A DNA stretch of 64,000 nucleotides, taken from positions 62,001 through 126,000 of the forward strand of contig NZ_ACCD01000002.1 of assembly GCF_000173775.1 (NCBI RefSeq), written 5' to 3'. This document shows, piece by piece, positions 50,647-59,770 of the stretch (its first letter is position 1; every line of letters begins with the position of its first letter). A model generated the notes under the pieces. The model did not search any database. It was given only the letters and a program-made list of their open reading frames with translations, and had not been told where the DNA came from. The DNA comes from Yersinia rohdei ATCC 43380. GTDB lineage: Bacteria; Pseudomonadota; Gammaproteobacteria; Enterobacterales; Enterobacteriaceae. A program made the position numbers and the translations under genes.

Positions 50647-51501
50647 TCAGTGGGCTGGATGACGTAAATAAATAATCCAATAGGTCAGACCCACCAATAA
50701 CCCGCCACCAATAATATTACCCATGGTCACAGGGATAAGATTATCGATTATAAAATTAGACATTGTCAGCGAAGGGAATTGCTCTGGAGTGGCATTAATA
50801 GAATGCCAGAATTCAGGAGATGCAAAATTGCGGATCACAATAGCGAGTGGGATCAAAAACATATTGGCAATACTGTGCTCAAACCCACTGGCGACAAACA
50901 TACCAATAGGCAATAACATCACCACTATTTTATCTGTCAGAGTATGGCCAGAATAGCTCATCCATACTGCCAGACAGACCATCAGATTAGCCAGAATCCC
51001 TAAGCACACGGCTTCTATAAATGTATGATGTAATTTGTGATCAGCTGTTTGCAGCACATTTAAACCCCATAAACCATTTGCGGCAGTATGCTGACCGGCA
51101 AACCAAATTAGAGCTACAAAAAACAGCGCCCCAATTAAGTTACCAAAGTAGACGTTGATCCAATTACAGATTAATTGCCACCAACTGATCTTGCCACTGG
51201 CTTTTGCCACCACTATGAGCACTGTGGAGGTGAATAAATCAGCACCACAAACAATCACCAGAATCAGACCCAAGGAAAAGCATAGTCCGCCAACTAGCTT
51301 TGCCAGCCCGAATGCGACGCCAGCAGTGCCGGTGGTAGCTGTAATATAGAAGACAAAAGCAATAGAGATAAAAACACCTGCCGTCATCGCTAAATAAAAG
51401 GTTGTTGCCGGGTTTTTAGTGGCTTTATATATACCAATTTTCTCTGCAAGTTTTGCCATATCAACCGGAAGTCGCAGATCAAAGGGATTTTCAATACTCA
51501 T
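50647..51501 (-). CDS. focA: FocA-type formate channel
   Basis: Pentameric formate/nitrite transporter of the FNT family. The 284-aa product has six helices and is close to E. coli FocA along its length (AMTAGVFISIAFVFYITATTGT, GLNVLQTADHKLHHTFIEAVCLGILANLMVCLAVWMSYSG, FVASGFEHSIANMF). The central histidine (in GFEHSIAN, about residue 209) and the omega-loop threonine region (about residue 90) are present. E. coli has focB at the equivalent place in the hyf locus, but this protein looks more FocA-like. It diverges from fhlA and has a sigma-54 promoter candidate upstream, consistent with FhlA control. Confidence 0.92.
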   Translation of the reverse strand: MSIENPFDLRLPVDMAKLAEKIGIYKATKNPATTFYLAMTAGVFISIAFVFYITATTGTAGVAFGLAKLVGGLCFSLGLILVIVCGADLFTSTVLIVVAKASGKISWWQLICNWINVYFGNLIGALFFVALIWFAGQHTAANGLWGLNVLQTADHKLHHTFIEAVCLGILANLMVCLAVWMSYSGHTLTDKIVVMLLPIGMFVASGFEHSIANMFLIPLAIVIRNFASPEFWHSINATPEQFPSLTMSNFIIDNLIPVTMGNIIGGGLLVGLTYWIIYLRHPAH

Positions 51502-51584
51502 TGATAACTCCTTGTTGCTTATTTTATTGTTGAATAGAGGGGAAAGATGAACATTAAATAATTAATTTTCTGACAGATGTTTCA

Positions 51585-51600
51585 TGCATTTTTCATACCA
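51585..51600 (-). promoter_or_regulatory. Candidate sigma-54 promoter of focA
   Basis: On the minus strand TGGTATGAAAAATGCA fits TGGCACG-N4-TTGCA with the exact GG-N10-GC spacing, about 84 bp before the focA start. The rest of the 435-bp focA-fhlA spacer holds no gene; no convincing FhlA enhancer was picked out there. Confidence 0.6.
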
Positions 51601-51936
51601 TTCACTCAGGGCTATTTTTCATTGTTAATGTTCTGTCAACTATAAAGTGATAGACTCAATATGTGGGGGTAACTCTCATATCGTTATGTAATACTTTATA
51701 TAATGATAAGTATCTGGCGAGCATTAAACTAATAGGTGTGACAGTGTGTAACACCATATTTATTTGATATTGGTGGGAATGAGACGTGATTTCACCCGGA
51801 AAGATTAAGAAGTGAATCTGCATAAAATAGTTTGTTAATCCAGATCAAGCTTATTGCGGGTTAATATATATTTTTTCATATCAATACCTTAAATTAGGTA
51901 TCGTCCATTTTTTGGGCTTAATTATTTTGGGTATAT

Positions 51937-54096
51937 ATGGATAGCGCAAAAAAATTACCCCGTCCCACATTGGCTCAAGTTTGGCAAGATACCTTGTTCG
52001 GCGTTTCGAAAAAGTTATTATTGCTACGAGATATAGCCGATCTAGTTAATGAACTCAGGAAACTGTCTTTTTCTGTTGTCCGTTTTCAACGTGTTAATTT
52101 ATTACTGCTTAACCCGCTGTATAACCAAATGACACTTTATACTCATGATGAAGTGACTGATGTGGTAACGGGTCAGCAAAATATCCTGTTTGCCGAGGGC
52201 CCCGGAGGGGTTGCCTGGCAGCAACATATCCCTTTGCAAACTGATAGCCACCGTATGAAAAGGGAGTTTTTTACTGTTTGCCATTTAGCACCTTACCAGC
52301 AATTGCATTCTGGCTGCCATTTTCCCTTAGGCCACAATAATCATTGGTTGGGCTGTGTTGAGTTTATTAAAACCGATAACAGCGAATTTGATGAACAAAC
52401 AATGGCTTTTTTAGGATTACTGGCAGAGGTTGTGGCCATTGCAGTTGATAATATTACTGAAATAAATCGGGCATATTCTGAACGCGAGCAATTACGTTTT
52501 GAACGGGATCACTTTCGGATATTAGTGGATGTCACCAACACGGTTATTTCTAAACTGGAACTGGATGTATTAGCGGCGGAAGTCTCAAAAGAAATACACC
52601 GTTTTTTCAATATTGATTACATTAGTCTGGCATTGTGCGGCACTCATAATGACAAAAATAAACTGAATGTTTTTTCTTCCCGTTACCAGACGGGTAAAGC
52701 GGTGTTGCACCAGCAGGAATGGGTTGATATGACCGGCACATTAGCCGGACAAGTGTTACATAGCCGGGAATTATTGCTGGTTAATCTGGCGAATATTTCA
52801 CTGTTGGCTCCTGATGATAAGCAACTGGCAAATATGCTGGATGAGGGTTTGCAGATAGTTTGTTTGTTACCGCTATTTTTCGGTCATAAGATGCTGGGAG
52901 TATTAAAGTTAGCACAATGTCGCAGTGATATATTCACCGACAATAATCTCAAACTGTTACGGCAAATCGCCGCTCGAATTGCAATCGCAGTCGACAATGC
53001 CTTGGCTTACAATGAAATTACCCGTCTGAAAGATTCTCTAGTAAATGAAAATCTCTATCTCACAGATCAAATTATTCATAATGAAGAGTTTGGCGAGATA
53101 ATAGGTCACAGTGCAGGAATTAAAGCGGTATTAGAGCAGGTTGAGATGGTGGCCTCCAGTGATTGCACTGTGTTGATTCTCGGTGAAACCGGCACCGGTA
53201 AAGAGTTAATTGCCCGCGCTATTCATAATTTGAGTACCCGTAAGAATAAGCGCATGGTCAAAATGAACTGTGCCGCTATCCCCTCCGGATTAATGGAAAG
53301 TGACCTGTTTGGTCATGAGAAGGGGGCTTATACTGGCGCGGCATCACAACGTATTGGTCGTTTTGAAATGGCGGATAATGGCACGTTATTTCTTGATGAA
53401 GTCGGGGATATTCCTCTTGAACTGCAACCGAAACTCTTGCGGGTATTACAAGAGCGGGAAATAGAGCGGTTGGGGGGCAGCAAAATTATCCCGGTAGATG
53501 TTCGGCTGATCGCGGCCACTAACCGGGATTTAAAATCGATGATGGTGAATCGGGAGTACCGCAGTGATCTGTATTATCGGCTCAATGTTTTTCCGATTGT
53601 TATACCGCCACTGCGCGAACGGCCTGAAGATATTCCTTTGCTGGTAAAATTCTTCACTCAGAAAATAGCCAAACGGATGAACCGCACCATAGATACTATT
53701 CCGAGCGAGACTTTGCGTTTGCTTAGCCGTTTACCTTGGCCGGGTAATATTCGTGAGTTGGAGAATGTGATTGAGCGGGCGGTGATCCTCACGCGCGGCA
53801 CCACGTTAAATTTACAGTTACAAGAGCTGGAATATCATTTGTCGCCACTTGATGTTGCGAAACCGACGCAGGAAAGAGCCATCCACAAACCTTTATTACC
53901 AGAGAGTGAAGAGCCGGAGTTTTCAGAATCTGAGCGAGCACAAATTATTCGGATATTACGTGAAACTAATGGCGTAGTTGCTGGCCCTAAAGGTGCTGCG
54001 ATTAAATTGGGACTCAAACGCACCACTTTATTATCCCGCATGCAACGGCTCGGAATATCCGTAAAAAGTATCGAAGATGAAGATAGTTTGATGTAA
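51937..54096 (+). CDS. fhlA: FhlA/HyfR-type sigma-54 activator of formate hydrogenlyase
   Basis: Formate-responsive enhancer-binding protein that activates RpoN promoters of the formate hydrogenlyase genes. The 719-aa product has two N-terminal GAF domains (about 30-170 and 195-345), a central AAA+ domain (about 385-620) with Walker A GETGTGKE, the sigma-54 loop as GAYTGA, Walker B LFLDEVGDIP, and a C-terminal Fis-type HTH (GPKGAAIKLGLKRTTLLSRM). Length is near E. coli FhlA (692) and HyfR (670). Adjacent focA, fdhF and the hyf genes are the obvious targets. Confidence 0.95.
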   Translation: MDSAKKLPRPTLAQVWQDTLFGVSKKLLLLRDIADLVNELRKLSFSVVRFQRVNLLLLNPLYNQMTLYTHDEVTDVVTGQQNILFAEGPGGVAWQQHIPLQTDSHRMKREFFTVCHLAPYQQLHSGCHFPLGHNNHWLGCVEFIKTDNSEFDEQTMAFLGLLAEVVAIAVDNITEINRAYSEREQLRFERDHFRILVDVTNTVISKLELDVLAAEVSKEIHRFFNIDYISLALCGTHNDKNKLNVFSSRYQTGKAVLHQQEWVDMTGTLAGQVLHSRELLLVNLANISLLAPDDKQLANMLDEGLQIVCLLPLFFGHKMLGVLKLAQCRSDIFTDNNLKLLRQIAARIAIAVDNALAYNEITRLKDSLVNENLYLTDQIIHNEEFGEIIGHSAGIKAVLEQVEMVASSDCTVLILGETGTGKELIARAIHNLSTRKNKRMVKMNCAAIPSGLMESDLFGHEKGAYTGAASQRIGRFEMADNGTLFLDEVGDIPLELQPKLLRVLQEREIERLGGSKIIPVDVRLIAATNRDLKSMMVNREYRSDLYYRLNVFPIVIPPLRERPEDIPLLVKFFTQKIAKRMNRTIDTIPSETLRLLSRLPWPGNIRELENVIERAVILTRGTTLNLQLQELEYHLSPLDVAKPTQERAIHKPLLPESEEPEFSESERAQIIRILRETNGVVAGPKGAAIKLGLKRTTLLSRMQRLGISVKSIEDEDSLM

Positions 54097-54165
54097 CACA
54101 ATAATGAGATGTTGGGGCCAGTGACTTGCAGTTAAGTAAAGACTTTGTCCTCAGGAAGTGTTGTG

Positions 54166-54203
54166 AATAAAGCCATTCTGGGCGCGGGTATACCCAGAAT
54201 GGC
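54166..54203 (-). terminator. Hairpin terminator between fdhF and fhlA
   Basis: A perfect 11-bp stem (GCCATTCTGGG 54172-54182 with 54193-54203). On the minus strand it is followed by TTTATT and so should terminate fdhF; it may also stop fhlA transcription from the other side. Confidence 0.75.
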
Positions 54204-54226
54204 AAAGCACAGTAGCCGTTAATTTA

Positions 54227-56374
54227 TCAATTAACTTCGGCTTCTCTACGTAACCGTGCTTTCAACTGGCTATATTCTTGCTGCACATAATTTTCTGCCC
54301 AACCCTGATCCGCAATGGCCTCCAGTTTCACTGCACAATATTTATATTCCGGCGTCTTGGAAATGGGATCCAAATGGTCAAGTGTTAATTCATTACAGGC
54401 ACCAATCCACCACTGATAAGTCATATATACCGCACCGACATTAATGCGCTCACTGACTGATACCCGTGTGATAACTTTGCCACGCCGTGATTCAACCCAG
54501 ACCAATTGCTGATCCTGCAAGTGCATGTTATCTGCATCCTGTGGGCTTATTTGCACATAGCCGGGTTCATCGGCCAATGTTTGTAATGCCGAACAGTTAC
54601 CGGTCATTGAGCGGCAGGAATAGTGGCCGACTTCACGAACGGTACACAGCACCAGCGGATATTCATCATCCACCTGTTCCATTGGCGCGCGCCATTCACT
54701 GGCAAATAACAACCCTTTGCCCCCGGGACGGTCAAATTTATTGCCAGCATATAACCACGGGGTTCCGGGGCTATCCTCAGTGGTGCATGGCCACGGAATA
54801 TAGCCTAAGCCAGCCATTTTCTCGTAGGTCGCGCCGTAGTAGAGCGGGCAGAGTTTGCGCAATTCATCCCAAATTTCTTTGGTATTGTTATATTTCATTG
54901 GGTAGCCGAGGGCGGTTGCCATCAGACTGATAATTTCCCAATCCGGCTTCACATCCCCTTGTGCATCAACCGCTTTTTCAAACCGTTGGAAACCACGATC
55001 GGCGGCAGAATAGACGCCTTCATGTTCGCCCCATGAGGTTGCCGGGAAAATCACATCAGCCTCGGCGGCGGTTTTGGTCATGAAAATATCCTGCACAATC
55101 AGCAATTCCAGCTCGCTGAAGGCTTCGCGCATCATGGAAAGATCCGGTTCAGTTTGCAGCGGATCTTCGCCCATAACGTAGTTGGCTTTGATTTTGCCTG
55201 CTTTAATTTGGTGCGGAACATCCGTCAGGGAGTAGCCAATTTTTCCAGATAACGCCGGGACACCCCAAGCTTTGGCAAACTTTTCTAGTGTTGCGGGGTC
55301 GGTAACGGCTTGATAACCGGGATACATATTGGGCAATGCTCCCATATCACAAGCACCTTGCACGTTATTTTGTCCACGAACTGGGCCGACGCCCACATTC
55401 GGGCGACCAAGGTTACCCGTCAGCAATGCCAATCCTGATAATCCCTTAACGACATCAACCCCCTGACCCCATTGGGTAACCCCCATGCCCCATAAAATGG
55501 TGGCAGAAGGTGCTGCGGCATAGATGCGCATTGCTTCACGGATGGTTTGTGCTGGCAGGCCGGTAATGCTTTCGACATATTCTGGTGTGTATTTGGCGAC
55601 AATTTCGCGATATTCGTCAAACCCTTCGGTATAGCGAGATACATAATCTTTATCGTATAACTCTTCGCTGATTAGCACGTTAGCAAATGCATTGACTAAC
55701 GCCATATTTGAGCCATTTTTTAATGGCAGCCAGAGATCAGCAATTCGTGCAGTTTCAATATGGCGCGGATCGCAAACAATCACTTTAGCGCCTTTTTCTT
55801 TGGCTTTGAGAATGCGCCGAGCCACGATGGGGTGGGAGTCGGCGGCATTATAGCCAAAGACTAAAATGCATTTGGTATCTTCAATCTCGCAGATAGAATT
55901 GCTCATCGCGCCGTTGCCCAGGGTGACTTGCAACCCAGCGACGGATGGGCCGTGACAGACTCGCGCGCAGCAGTCAATATTGTTGCTGCCGGTGACCGCG
56001 CGGGCAAATTTTTGCATCACATAGTTGGTTTCATTGCCCGGCCCGCGGGAAGAGCCGGTGTGCATAATGGCTTCCGCGCCATATTTTTCTTTAATTGCCC
56101 GCAACTTGCTACTGGCGAACTCGATAGCTTCATCCCAGGACACGGCTTCCAGCTTGCCACCTTTCTGACGGCGGATCATCGGCTGCTTTAAGCGCGGTGT
56201 CAGCAGCTTAGTGTCATTGAGAAAATCCCAGCCATAATAGCCTTTTAGGCATAATTCGCCCTGATTAGTGACGCCATTCGCCCCTTCAGCGCCGACAACT
56301 TTGCCATTTTCGACCAGTAAATTGATTTTGCAGCCGGAGCCGCAATATGGGCAGACAGTTAATGCTTTATACAT
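54227..56374 (-). CDS. fdhF: Formate dehydrogenase H, cysteine form
   Basis: Molybdenum bis-MGD enzyme that oxidises formate to CO2 and feeds electrons to hydrogenase. The 715-aa product matches E. coli FdhF along its length. It has the 4Fe-4S ligands C8, C11, C15 and C42, and the active-site segment CCARVCHGPSV with cysteine at residue 140, exactly where E. coli has selenocysteine. The following histidine (H141) and the arginine in the MGD-site region are kept. No in-frame TGA is present. It follows hydN by 29 bp and both should depend on the sigma-54 promoter near 57300. Molybdenum cofactor genes moeAB are in the same window. Confidence 0.97.
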   Translation of the reverse strand: MYKALTVCPYCGSGCKINLLVENGKVVGAEGANGVTNQGELCLKGYYGWDFLNDTKLLTPRLKQPMIRRQKGGKLEAVSWDEAIEFASSKLRAIKEKYGAEAIMHTGSSRGPGNETNYVMQKFARAVTGSNNIDCCARVCHGPSVAGLQVTLGNGAMSNSICEIEDTKCILVFGYNAADSHPIVARRILKAKEKGAKVIVCDPRHIETARIADLWLPLKNGSNMALVNAFANVLISEELYDKDYVSRYTEGFDEYREIVAKYTPEYVESITGLPAQTIREAMRIYAAAPSATILWGMGVTQWGQGVDVVKGLSGLALLTGNLGRPNVGVGPVRGQNNVQGACDMGALPNMYPGYQAVTDPATLEKFAKAWGVPALSGKIGYSLTDVPHQIKAGKIKANYVMGEDPLQTEPDLSMMREAFSELELLIVQDIFMTKTAAEADVIFPATSWGEHEGVYSAADRGFQRFEKAVDAQGDVKPDWEIISLMATALGYPMKYNNTKEIWDELRKLCPLYYGATYEKMAGLGYIPWPCTTEDSPGTPWLYAGNKFDRPGGKGLLFASEWRAPMEQVDDEYPLVLCTVREVGHYSCRSMTGNCSALQTLADEPGYVQISPQDADNMHLQDQQLVWVESRRGKVITRVSVSERINVGAVYMTYQWWIGACNELTLDHLDPISKTPEYKYCAVKLEAIADQGWAENYVQQEYSQLKARLRREAEVN

Positions 56375-56403
56375 TTTTTAATCCCCTTGGCTTTGGAGGC
56401 TGG

Positions 56404-56946
56404 CTAAAAGTTCATCTCGCTGGCTTCATCCAGCGCGGCGCGCAGCTGTTTTTTGCGGAGCATGGCTTGCAGGGTATCGCGGCCCATCATATGCAGCGCC
56501 TTGGTTGGGCAAACTGAGATACAAGCCGGGCCTGCGGCACGTCCTTCGCATAAATCACATTTCTGTGCTTCGGCTTTCAGACAAAAGCCCTGCGAGAGGC
56601 CGTTGAACATGACCTCGACCTGTTTGGTCACCACATTCATGGCTCCGTATGGGCAGGCAACAACACAGGTTTTGCAGCCAATACATTTTTCTTGCAGCAC
56701 CTGGATACTGTCTGCGGCCCGAACAATCGCGCCGTTCGGACAAACATTGGCGCAAGGCGCATCCTCACAGTGACGACACATAATGGTGGTACTGACATTC
56801 AGCCCTTTGACCACTTTTAACCGAGGGGCAAAATTGGTCTTGGTCAGGGCCTCCAGCTTGCCGCCATTATGTGCCAGCACACAGGCAACCTCACAGGTGC
56901 GGCAACCAATGCACTTTTTTGGATCTGCAATTATGAACCGGTTCAT
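56404..56946 (-). CDS. hydN: HydN, 4Fe-4S electron-transfer protein
   Basis: Ferredoxin-like protein thought to pass electrons from FdhF towards hydrogenase and to support FDH-H activity. The 180-aa product (E. coli 175) has four 4Fe-4S motifs: CIGCRTCEVAC, CRHCEDAPCANVCP, CIGCKTCVVACPYG and CDLCEGR...CISVCP. ATG 56946 has AAGGAG 9 bases upstream. It is the first gene of hydN-fdhF. Confidence 0.95.
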   Translation of the reverse strand: MNRFIIADPKKCIGCRTCEVACVLAHNGGKLEALTKTNFAPRLKVVKGLNVSTTIMCRHCEDAPCANVCPNGAIVRAADSIQVLQEKCIGCKTCVVACPYGAMNVVTKQVEVMFNGLSQGFCLKAEAQKCDLCEGRAAGPACISVCPTKALHMMGRDTLQAMLRKKQLRAALDEASEMNF

Positions 56947-56967
56947 TGCTTATTCTCCTTACCCTTC

Positions 56968-57129
56968 ATTTTTCAAGTTGCAGGTATGTTGGCTGCATTT
57001 GCTCACCCGAATCACTGGCCTGTTTTTTGGCATGAGATAAAGAAGCTCATTAGGTTGATGACACATCGGCATTATCAGCATCCAGTCAGCCGGGGCGACG
57101 GCTCCGAGGGCTTAAGCCGTTACGGCACC
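56968..57129 (-). repeat. Dispersed intergenic repeat, copy B, beside a second repeat arm
   Basis: 57055-57129 is the inverted counterpart of 29208-29290. Next to it, 56968-57018 (containing TTTCAAGTTGCAGG and CTCACCCGAATCACT) resembles the arm of a palindromic repeat that, from memory, is common between genes in Yersinia. The segment lies in the untranslated leader predicted for hydN and does not code. Confidence 0.6.
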
Positions 57130-57297
57130 TTTCCCTTCTAATCAAGGTTGTCAGCAGTTTGAGAACATTGATAATTTCTTGATTTACCGCCTTACTGCAC
57201 CATGCAATCTATTGGTTATTAACTGGCATTCAGGCAGCTTCACTGTCGGGTGAGCGAAACTGACATATTGCCCTTAATGTTACATTCACCCACATAT

Positions 57298-57433
57298 TGC
57301 ATGGTTTATGCCAAGTTGAGGTGAAGCGGCTAAAATGAGATAAACGTATTGTTTTATAATGACTTAATGGCTGTTTCTGTGTGAGGTTTTGCAGAGGGAA
57401 ACTGTCGGCAGGTGTGACGTCGGCAAATTTGAC
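57298..57433 (-). promoter_or_regulatory. Sigma-54 promoter with tandem candidate FhlA sites for hydN-fdhF
   Basis: On the minus strand TGGCATAAACCATGCA (57313-57298) has exact sigma-54 spacing (GG-N10-GC). About 90-130 bp upstream lie two abutting 15-bp units, GTCGGCAGGTGTGAC and GTCGGCAAATTTGAC (57404-57433), each flanked by GTC/GAC, which look like a tandem enhancer for a dimeric activator, presumably FhlA. The predicted leader to hydN is about 340 bases and contains the repeat. Confidence 0.6.
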
Positions 57434-57453
57434 GACGCCACGCCGTCACTCAA

Positions 57454-57945
57454 TTACAGGTGGCTAAAACCGCCGTCACCCTGCCAGAGTGGCAATTGCT
57501 GATAGAGTGTTTCCACCGCTTGCTTGACGATATCGGTCATCGGGAAGTAAAACGCCACCAAGGTAGGTTGGATACCGACGAAGATAACTTCGCGGATATC
57601 TTCTTTAAGCTGGTCAATAAGAAAGTTGAGTGGCAAATTATGGGTGCTCATGATGAACATCTCGGCAATTCGCTCTGGGTCAATAATACGAATCTCCCCC
57701 GGCGGCAGTTCCATATCGGCGGCATCAACAATAATCAGGCGGGTCGGTTGCAGGGCTCGAATGCGATGAACCACATTTTCGGGGGCTGAACCGCCGTCAA
57801 TCACTTGCCAATCAACCAAGGGTTGCTGGGCCATGCGCTCAGCCAACAGCGGGCCTGCGCCATCATCGCCCATCATGCTATTGCCGACGGTTAATACCAG
57901 GTTAGTGGCGGAGTTTGAGTTGAGTTTGGTACTTTGTAAGTTCAT
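57454..57945 (-). CDS. hycI: HycI, hydrogenase maturation endopeptidase
   Basis: Nickel-dependent protease that removes the C-terminal tail of the hydrogenase large subunit (here HyfG, cleavage after DPCYSCTDR). The 163-aa product (E. coli HycI 156) has the metal-binding acid in GDDGAGP, a second in VDAADMELPPG and the histidine in STHNLPL. It overlaps hyfJ by 4 bp (ATGA) and ends the hydrogenase operon. E. coli hyf lacks its own protease gene, so this locus combines hyf-type structural genes with an hyc-type protease. Confidence 0.95.
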   Translation of the reverse strand: MNLQSTKLNSNSATNLVLTVGNSMMGDDGAGPLLAERMAQQPLVDWQVIDGGSAPENVVHRIRALQPTRLIIVDAADMELPPGEIRIIDPERIAEMFIMSTHNLPLNFLIDQLKEDIREVIFVGIQPTLVAFYFPMTDIVKQAVETLYQQLPLWQGDGGFSHL

Positions 57946-58346
57946 AAGCGGCGTTTCACCATTAAGTAAATTGCCGGTTCCTGCTCAATATCGTACAGGG
58001 TTTGCAGCAGTTGTTGGCTCCACGGCTGGTGCAATGAACCTGAGTCTTGCGCCAATGGGGCAAAGGCTTGGGCCAGTAATTGGGTATGTGTGCTGTCGAT
58101 AGTTATCTCACCAAATTTCAGCAGACCGGCCATCTTACGGCGCGCTTCCCCGGCGGGGAGTTGGCTAAACCACAGTTCATACTCCGCCAGCGGGCATTCC
58201 ATGATAGCTTTCAGGCAATCAATCACCCCGACATGGTGGCCGATAGCCAGTGAGTAATACATGACTTGCTGTGCCTGCTCCGGCATGTCTTCGTCACTGT
58301 CGAGGAACTTCTGGTTCAGCGCATAAAAAACCACTTTAGCGGGCAT
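57942..58346 (-). CDS. hyfJ: HyfJ/HycH formate hydrogenlyase maturation protein
   Basis: Small protein needed for maturation of the NiFe large subunit in E. coli (HycH). The 134-aa product has [41 protein letters not shown] and a C-terminal [18 protein letters not shown], as in HycH/HyfJ. ATG 58346 overlaps the hyfI end by 11 bp and has GGGAGG upstream; a frame 20 codons longer lies wholly within hyfI and is unlikely. Confidence 0.9.
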   Translation of the reverse strand: MPAKVVFYALNQKFLDSDEDMPEQAQQVMYYSLAIGHHVGVIDCLKAIMECPLAEYELWFSQLPAGEARRKMAGLLKFGEITIDSTHTQLLAQAFAPLAQDSGSLHQPWSQQLLQTLYDIEQEPAIYLMVKRRL

Positions 58347-59142
58347 TAATTCGGCCTCCCGCCAATTGCCGTTGGGCGATGTGTTGCAAGTTGGCGAATA
58401 TCTCACTTAGCCGTGGGTCATCTTGCTGTTTAAGGTAGCTCTGGCAGCGCTGTTCCAATTCCTGCAAAGGTTGATTGACCAGCAATGACAAAAAACTGTC
58501 AGTGATTTCTCTTCCTTGACGATAACCGGCCATCCGGCGGGCTTCGCGCTCTAATAATACCCGCAGATTTAGCGGCGCATCGGGGTGAATTAATGCCACT
58601 TTCTCGCCAGCAACCTCATGACTTTCTTCACCTTTCAGTTTTTGTTCCAGCAATCCCAGCGCCACTGCAAAGCCATAAATCGTGGCCGCAGGAGTAGGAG
58701 GGCAACCGGGAATGTAAACATCAATCGGCACAATGGTGTCACTGCCGCCCCAAACACAATACAGGTCGTGGAAGATGCCACCGCCGCAGCCACAAGCTCC
58801 ATAAGAGACACAAATCTTGGGATCAGGTGCAGATTCATAGGCGCGCAGGGCGGGGGTGCGCATGGCGCGGGTCACCGCACCAGTGAACAGTAAGATGTCG
58901 GCGTGGCGCGGTGAGGCGACCACCTTGATGCCAAATCGCTCGGTATCAAATACCGGCGTAATTGAAGAGAAAATCTCGATTTCACAGCCGTTACAGCCGC
59001 CACAATCCACTCGGTAAACATAAGCCGAGCGTTTGATATCTTTCAATAATGTACTTTTTAACTGTGCGATAGCCGGGTCAAGGGCGACCGGTTGGCTGAC
59101 ATGATGCCCCCAGGCCGGTTTTAATGAATCTGGCTGGCTCAT
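58336..59142 (-). CDS. hyfI: HyfI/HycG, hydrogenase small subunit
   Basis: Iron-sulfur subunit next to the NiFe catalytic subunit, homologous to complex I NuoB. The 268-aa product (E. coli HyfI 252) shows the cluster ligands in [13 protein letters not shown] (about residues 47-59), [12 protein letters not shown] and YIPGCPPTP. The start overlaps the hyfH stop by 4 bp. The C-terminal region after about residue 170 is longer than in NuoB and typical of HycG/HyfI. Confidence 0.95.
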   Translation of the reverse strand: MSQPDSLKPAWGHHVSQPVALDPAIAQLKSTLLKDIKRSAYVYRVDCGGCNGCEIEIFSSITPVFDTERFGIKVVASPRHADILLFTGAVTRAMRTPALRAYESAPDPKICVSYGACGCGGGIFHDLYCVWGGSDTIVPIDVYIPGCPPTPAATIYGFAVALGLLEQKLKGEESHEVAGEKVALIHPDAPLNLRVLLEREARRMAGYRQGREITDSFLSLLVNQPLQELEQRCQSYLKQQDDPRLSEIFANLQHIAQRQLAGGRINAR

Positions 59143-59759
59143 AATGTGCTCTCCCCATTCGGGTTTTTATGCGCGATGGTATTGTTATTAATGGGAATGT
59201 TATTAATAGAAATGTTATTAATTTGAATATTGGTTTTAAGTGCCACATTGTCATGACCCGCAATATTCTGTTTGCGTTTGCATGCCGGGCAGGTTTCAAA
59301 GTGGGGCCGCTGTTGCTCAATTTCCTGCGCGCTCATGCCGGAATGCACCAGTAGCGCCATGACATAATCCACTTCTTTCTTCGGCGCAAAGGGCTGGTGG
59401 CACTGCTGACAATGGGCGAGGGTAAAGTTAGCTCGTTGATATAAATCAGCTTTACTGAACACCGCCAACTCAAATTCTTGTGATAAGACAATGGCGCGGG
59501 TGGGGCAAACCTCTTCGCAGCGACCACAGAAAATGCAACGCCCAAGAAAGAGCTGCCATTGACGAGTGCTATTGGCAATGTCGGTTTCCATTGTCAGGGC
59601 ATTGGCGGGGCAGGCCATGGTGCAGGCGCCACAAGCAATGCATTGTTCGGCATCATATTGTGGTTTGCCACGAAACCCGGCGCTGACTTCAAGCGGCTTA
59701 AACGGGTATTTCACCGTGGTATCGCCGACTTTCAGGATGGTTTTAAACAGTTTTAACAT
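59139..59759 (-). CDS. hyfH: HyfH/HycF, polyferredoxin subunit with repeat-extended tail
   Basis: Homologue of complex I NuoI that wires FdhF/HydN electrons into the complex. The 206-aa product has two 4Fe-4S motifs, [12 protein letters not shown] (about residue 41) and [12 protein letters not shown] (about residue 74), plus a C-terminal CQQC/CPAC zinc-ribbon-like region. The last 35 or so residues (about 25 longer than E. coli HyfH) are low-complexity, [13 protein letters not shown], encoded by three 15-bp repeats, and probably dispensable. Confidence 0.93.
   Translation of the reverse strand: MLKLFKTILKVGDTTVKYPFKPLEVSAGFRGKPQYDAEQCIACGACTMACPANALTMETDIANSTRQWQLFLGRCIFCGRCEEVCPTRAIVLSQEFELAVFSKADLYQRANFTLAHCQQCHQPFAPKKEVDYVMALLVHSGMSAQEIEQQRPHFETCPACKRKQNIAGHDNVALKTNIQINNISINNIPINNNTIAHKNPNGESTL
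59184..59228. repeat. Three 15-bp in-frame tandem repeats in hyfH
   Basis: Units at 59184-59198, 59199-59213 and 59214-59228 share GTTATTAAT and end in AAT, differing only in three central bases. They encode the Asn/Ile-rich tail of HyfH; changes in copy number would keep the frame. Confidence 0.85.
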
Positions 59760-59770
59760 TTCTCATCCCT

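Noticed and set aside
57223-57238. Plus-strand TGGCATTCAGGCAGC with sigma-54 spacing.
   Set aside because: It points to the right, where the next genes are on the minus strand; it would only make antisense RNA to hycI, so chance is more likely.
56947-57453. Possible small genes in the hydN-hycI spacer.
   Set aside because: Short frames here are composed of repeat sequence and lack ribosome-binding sites; the region is better explained by the promoter, enhancer and repeat.
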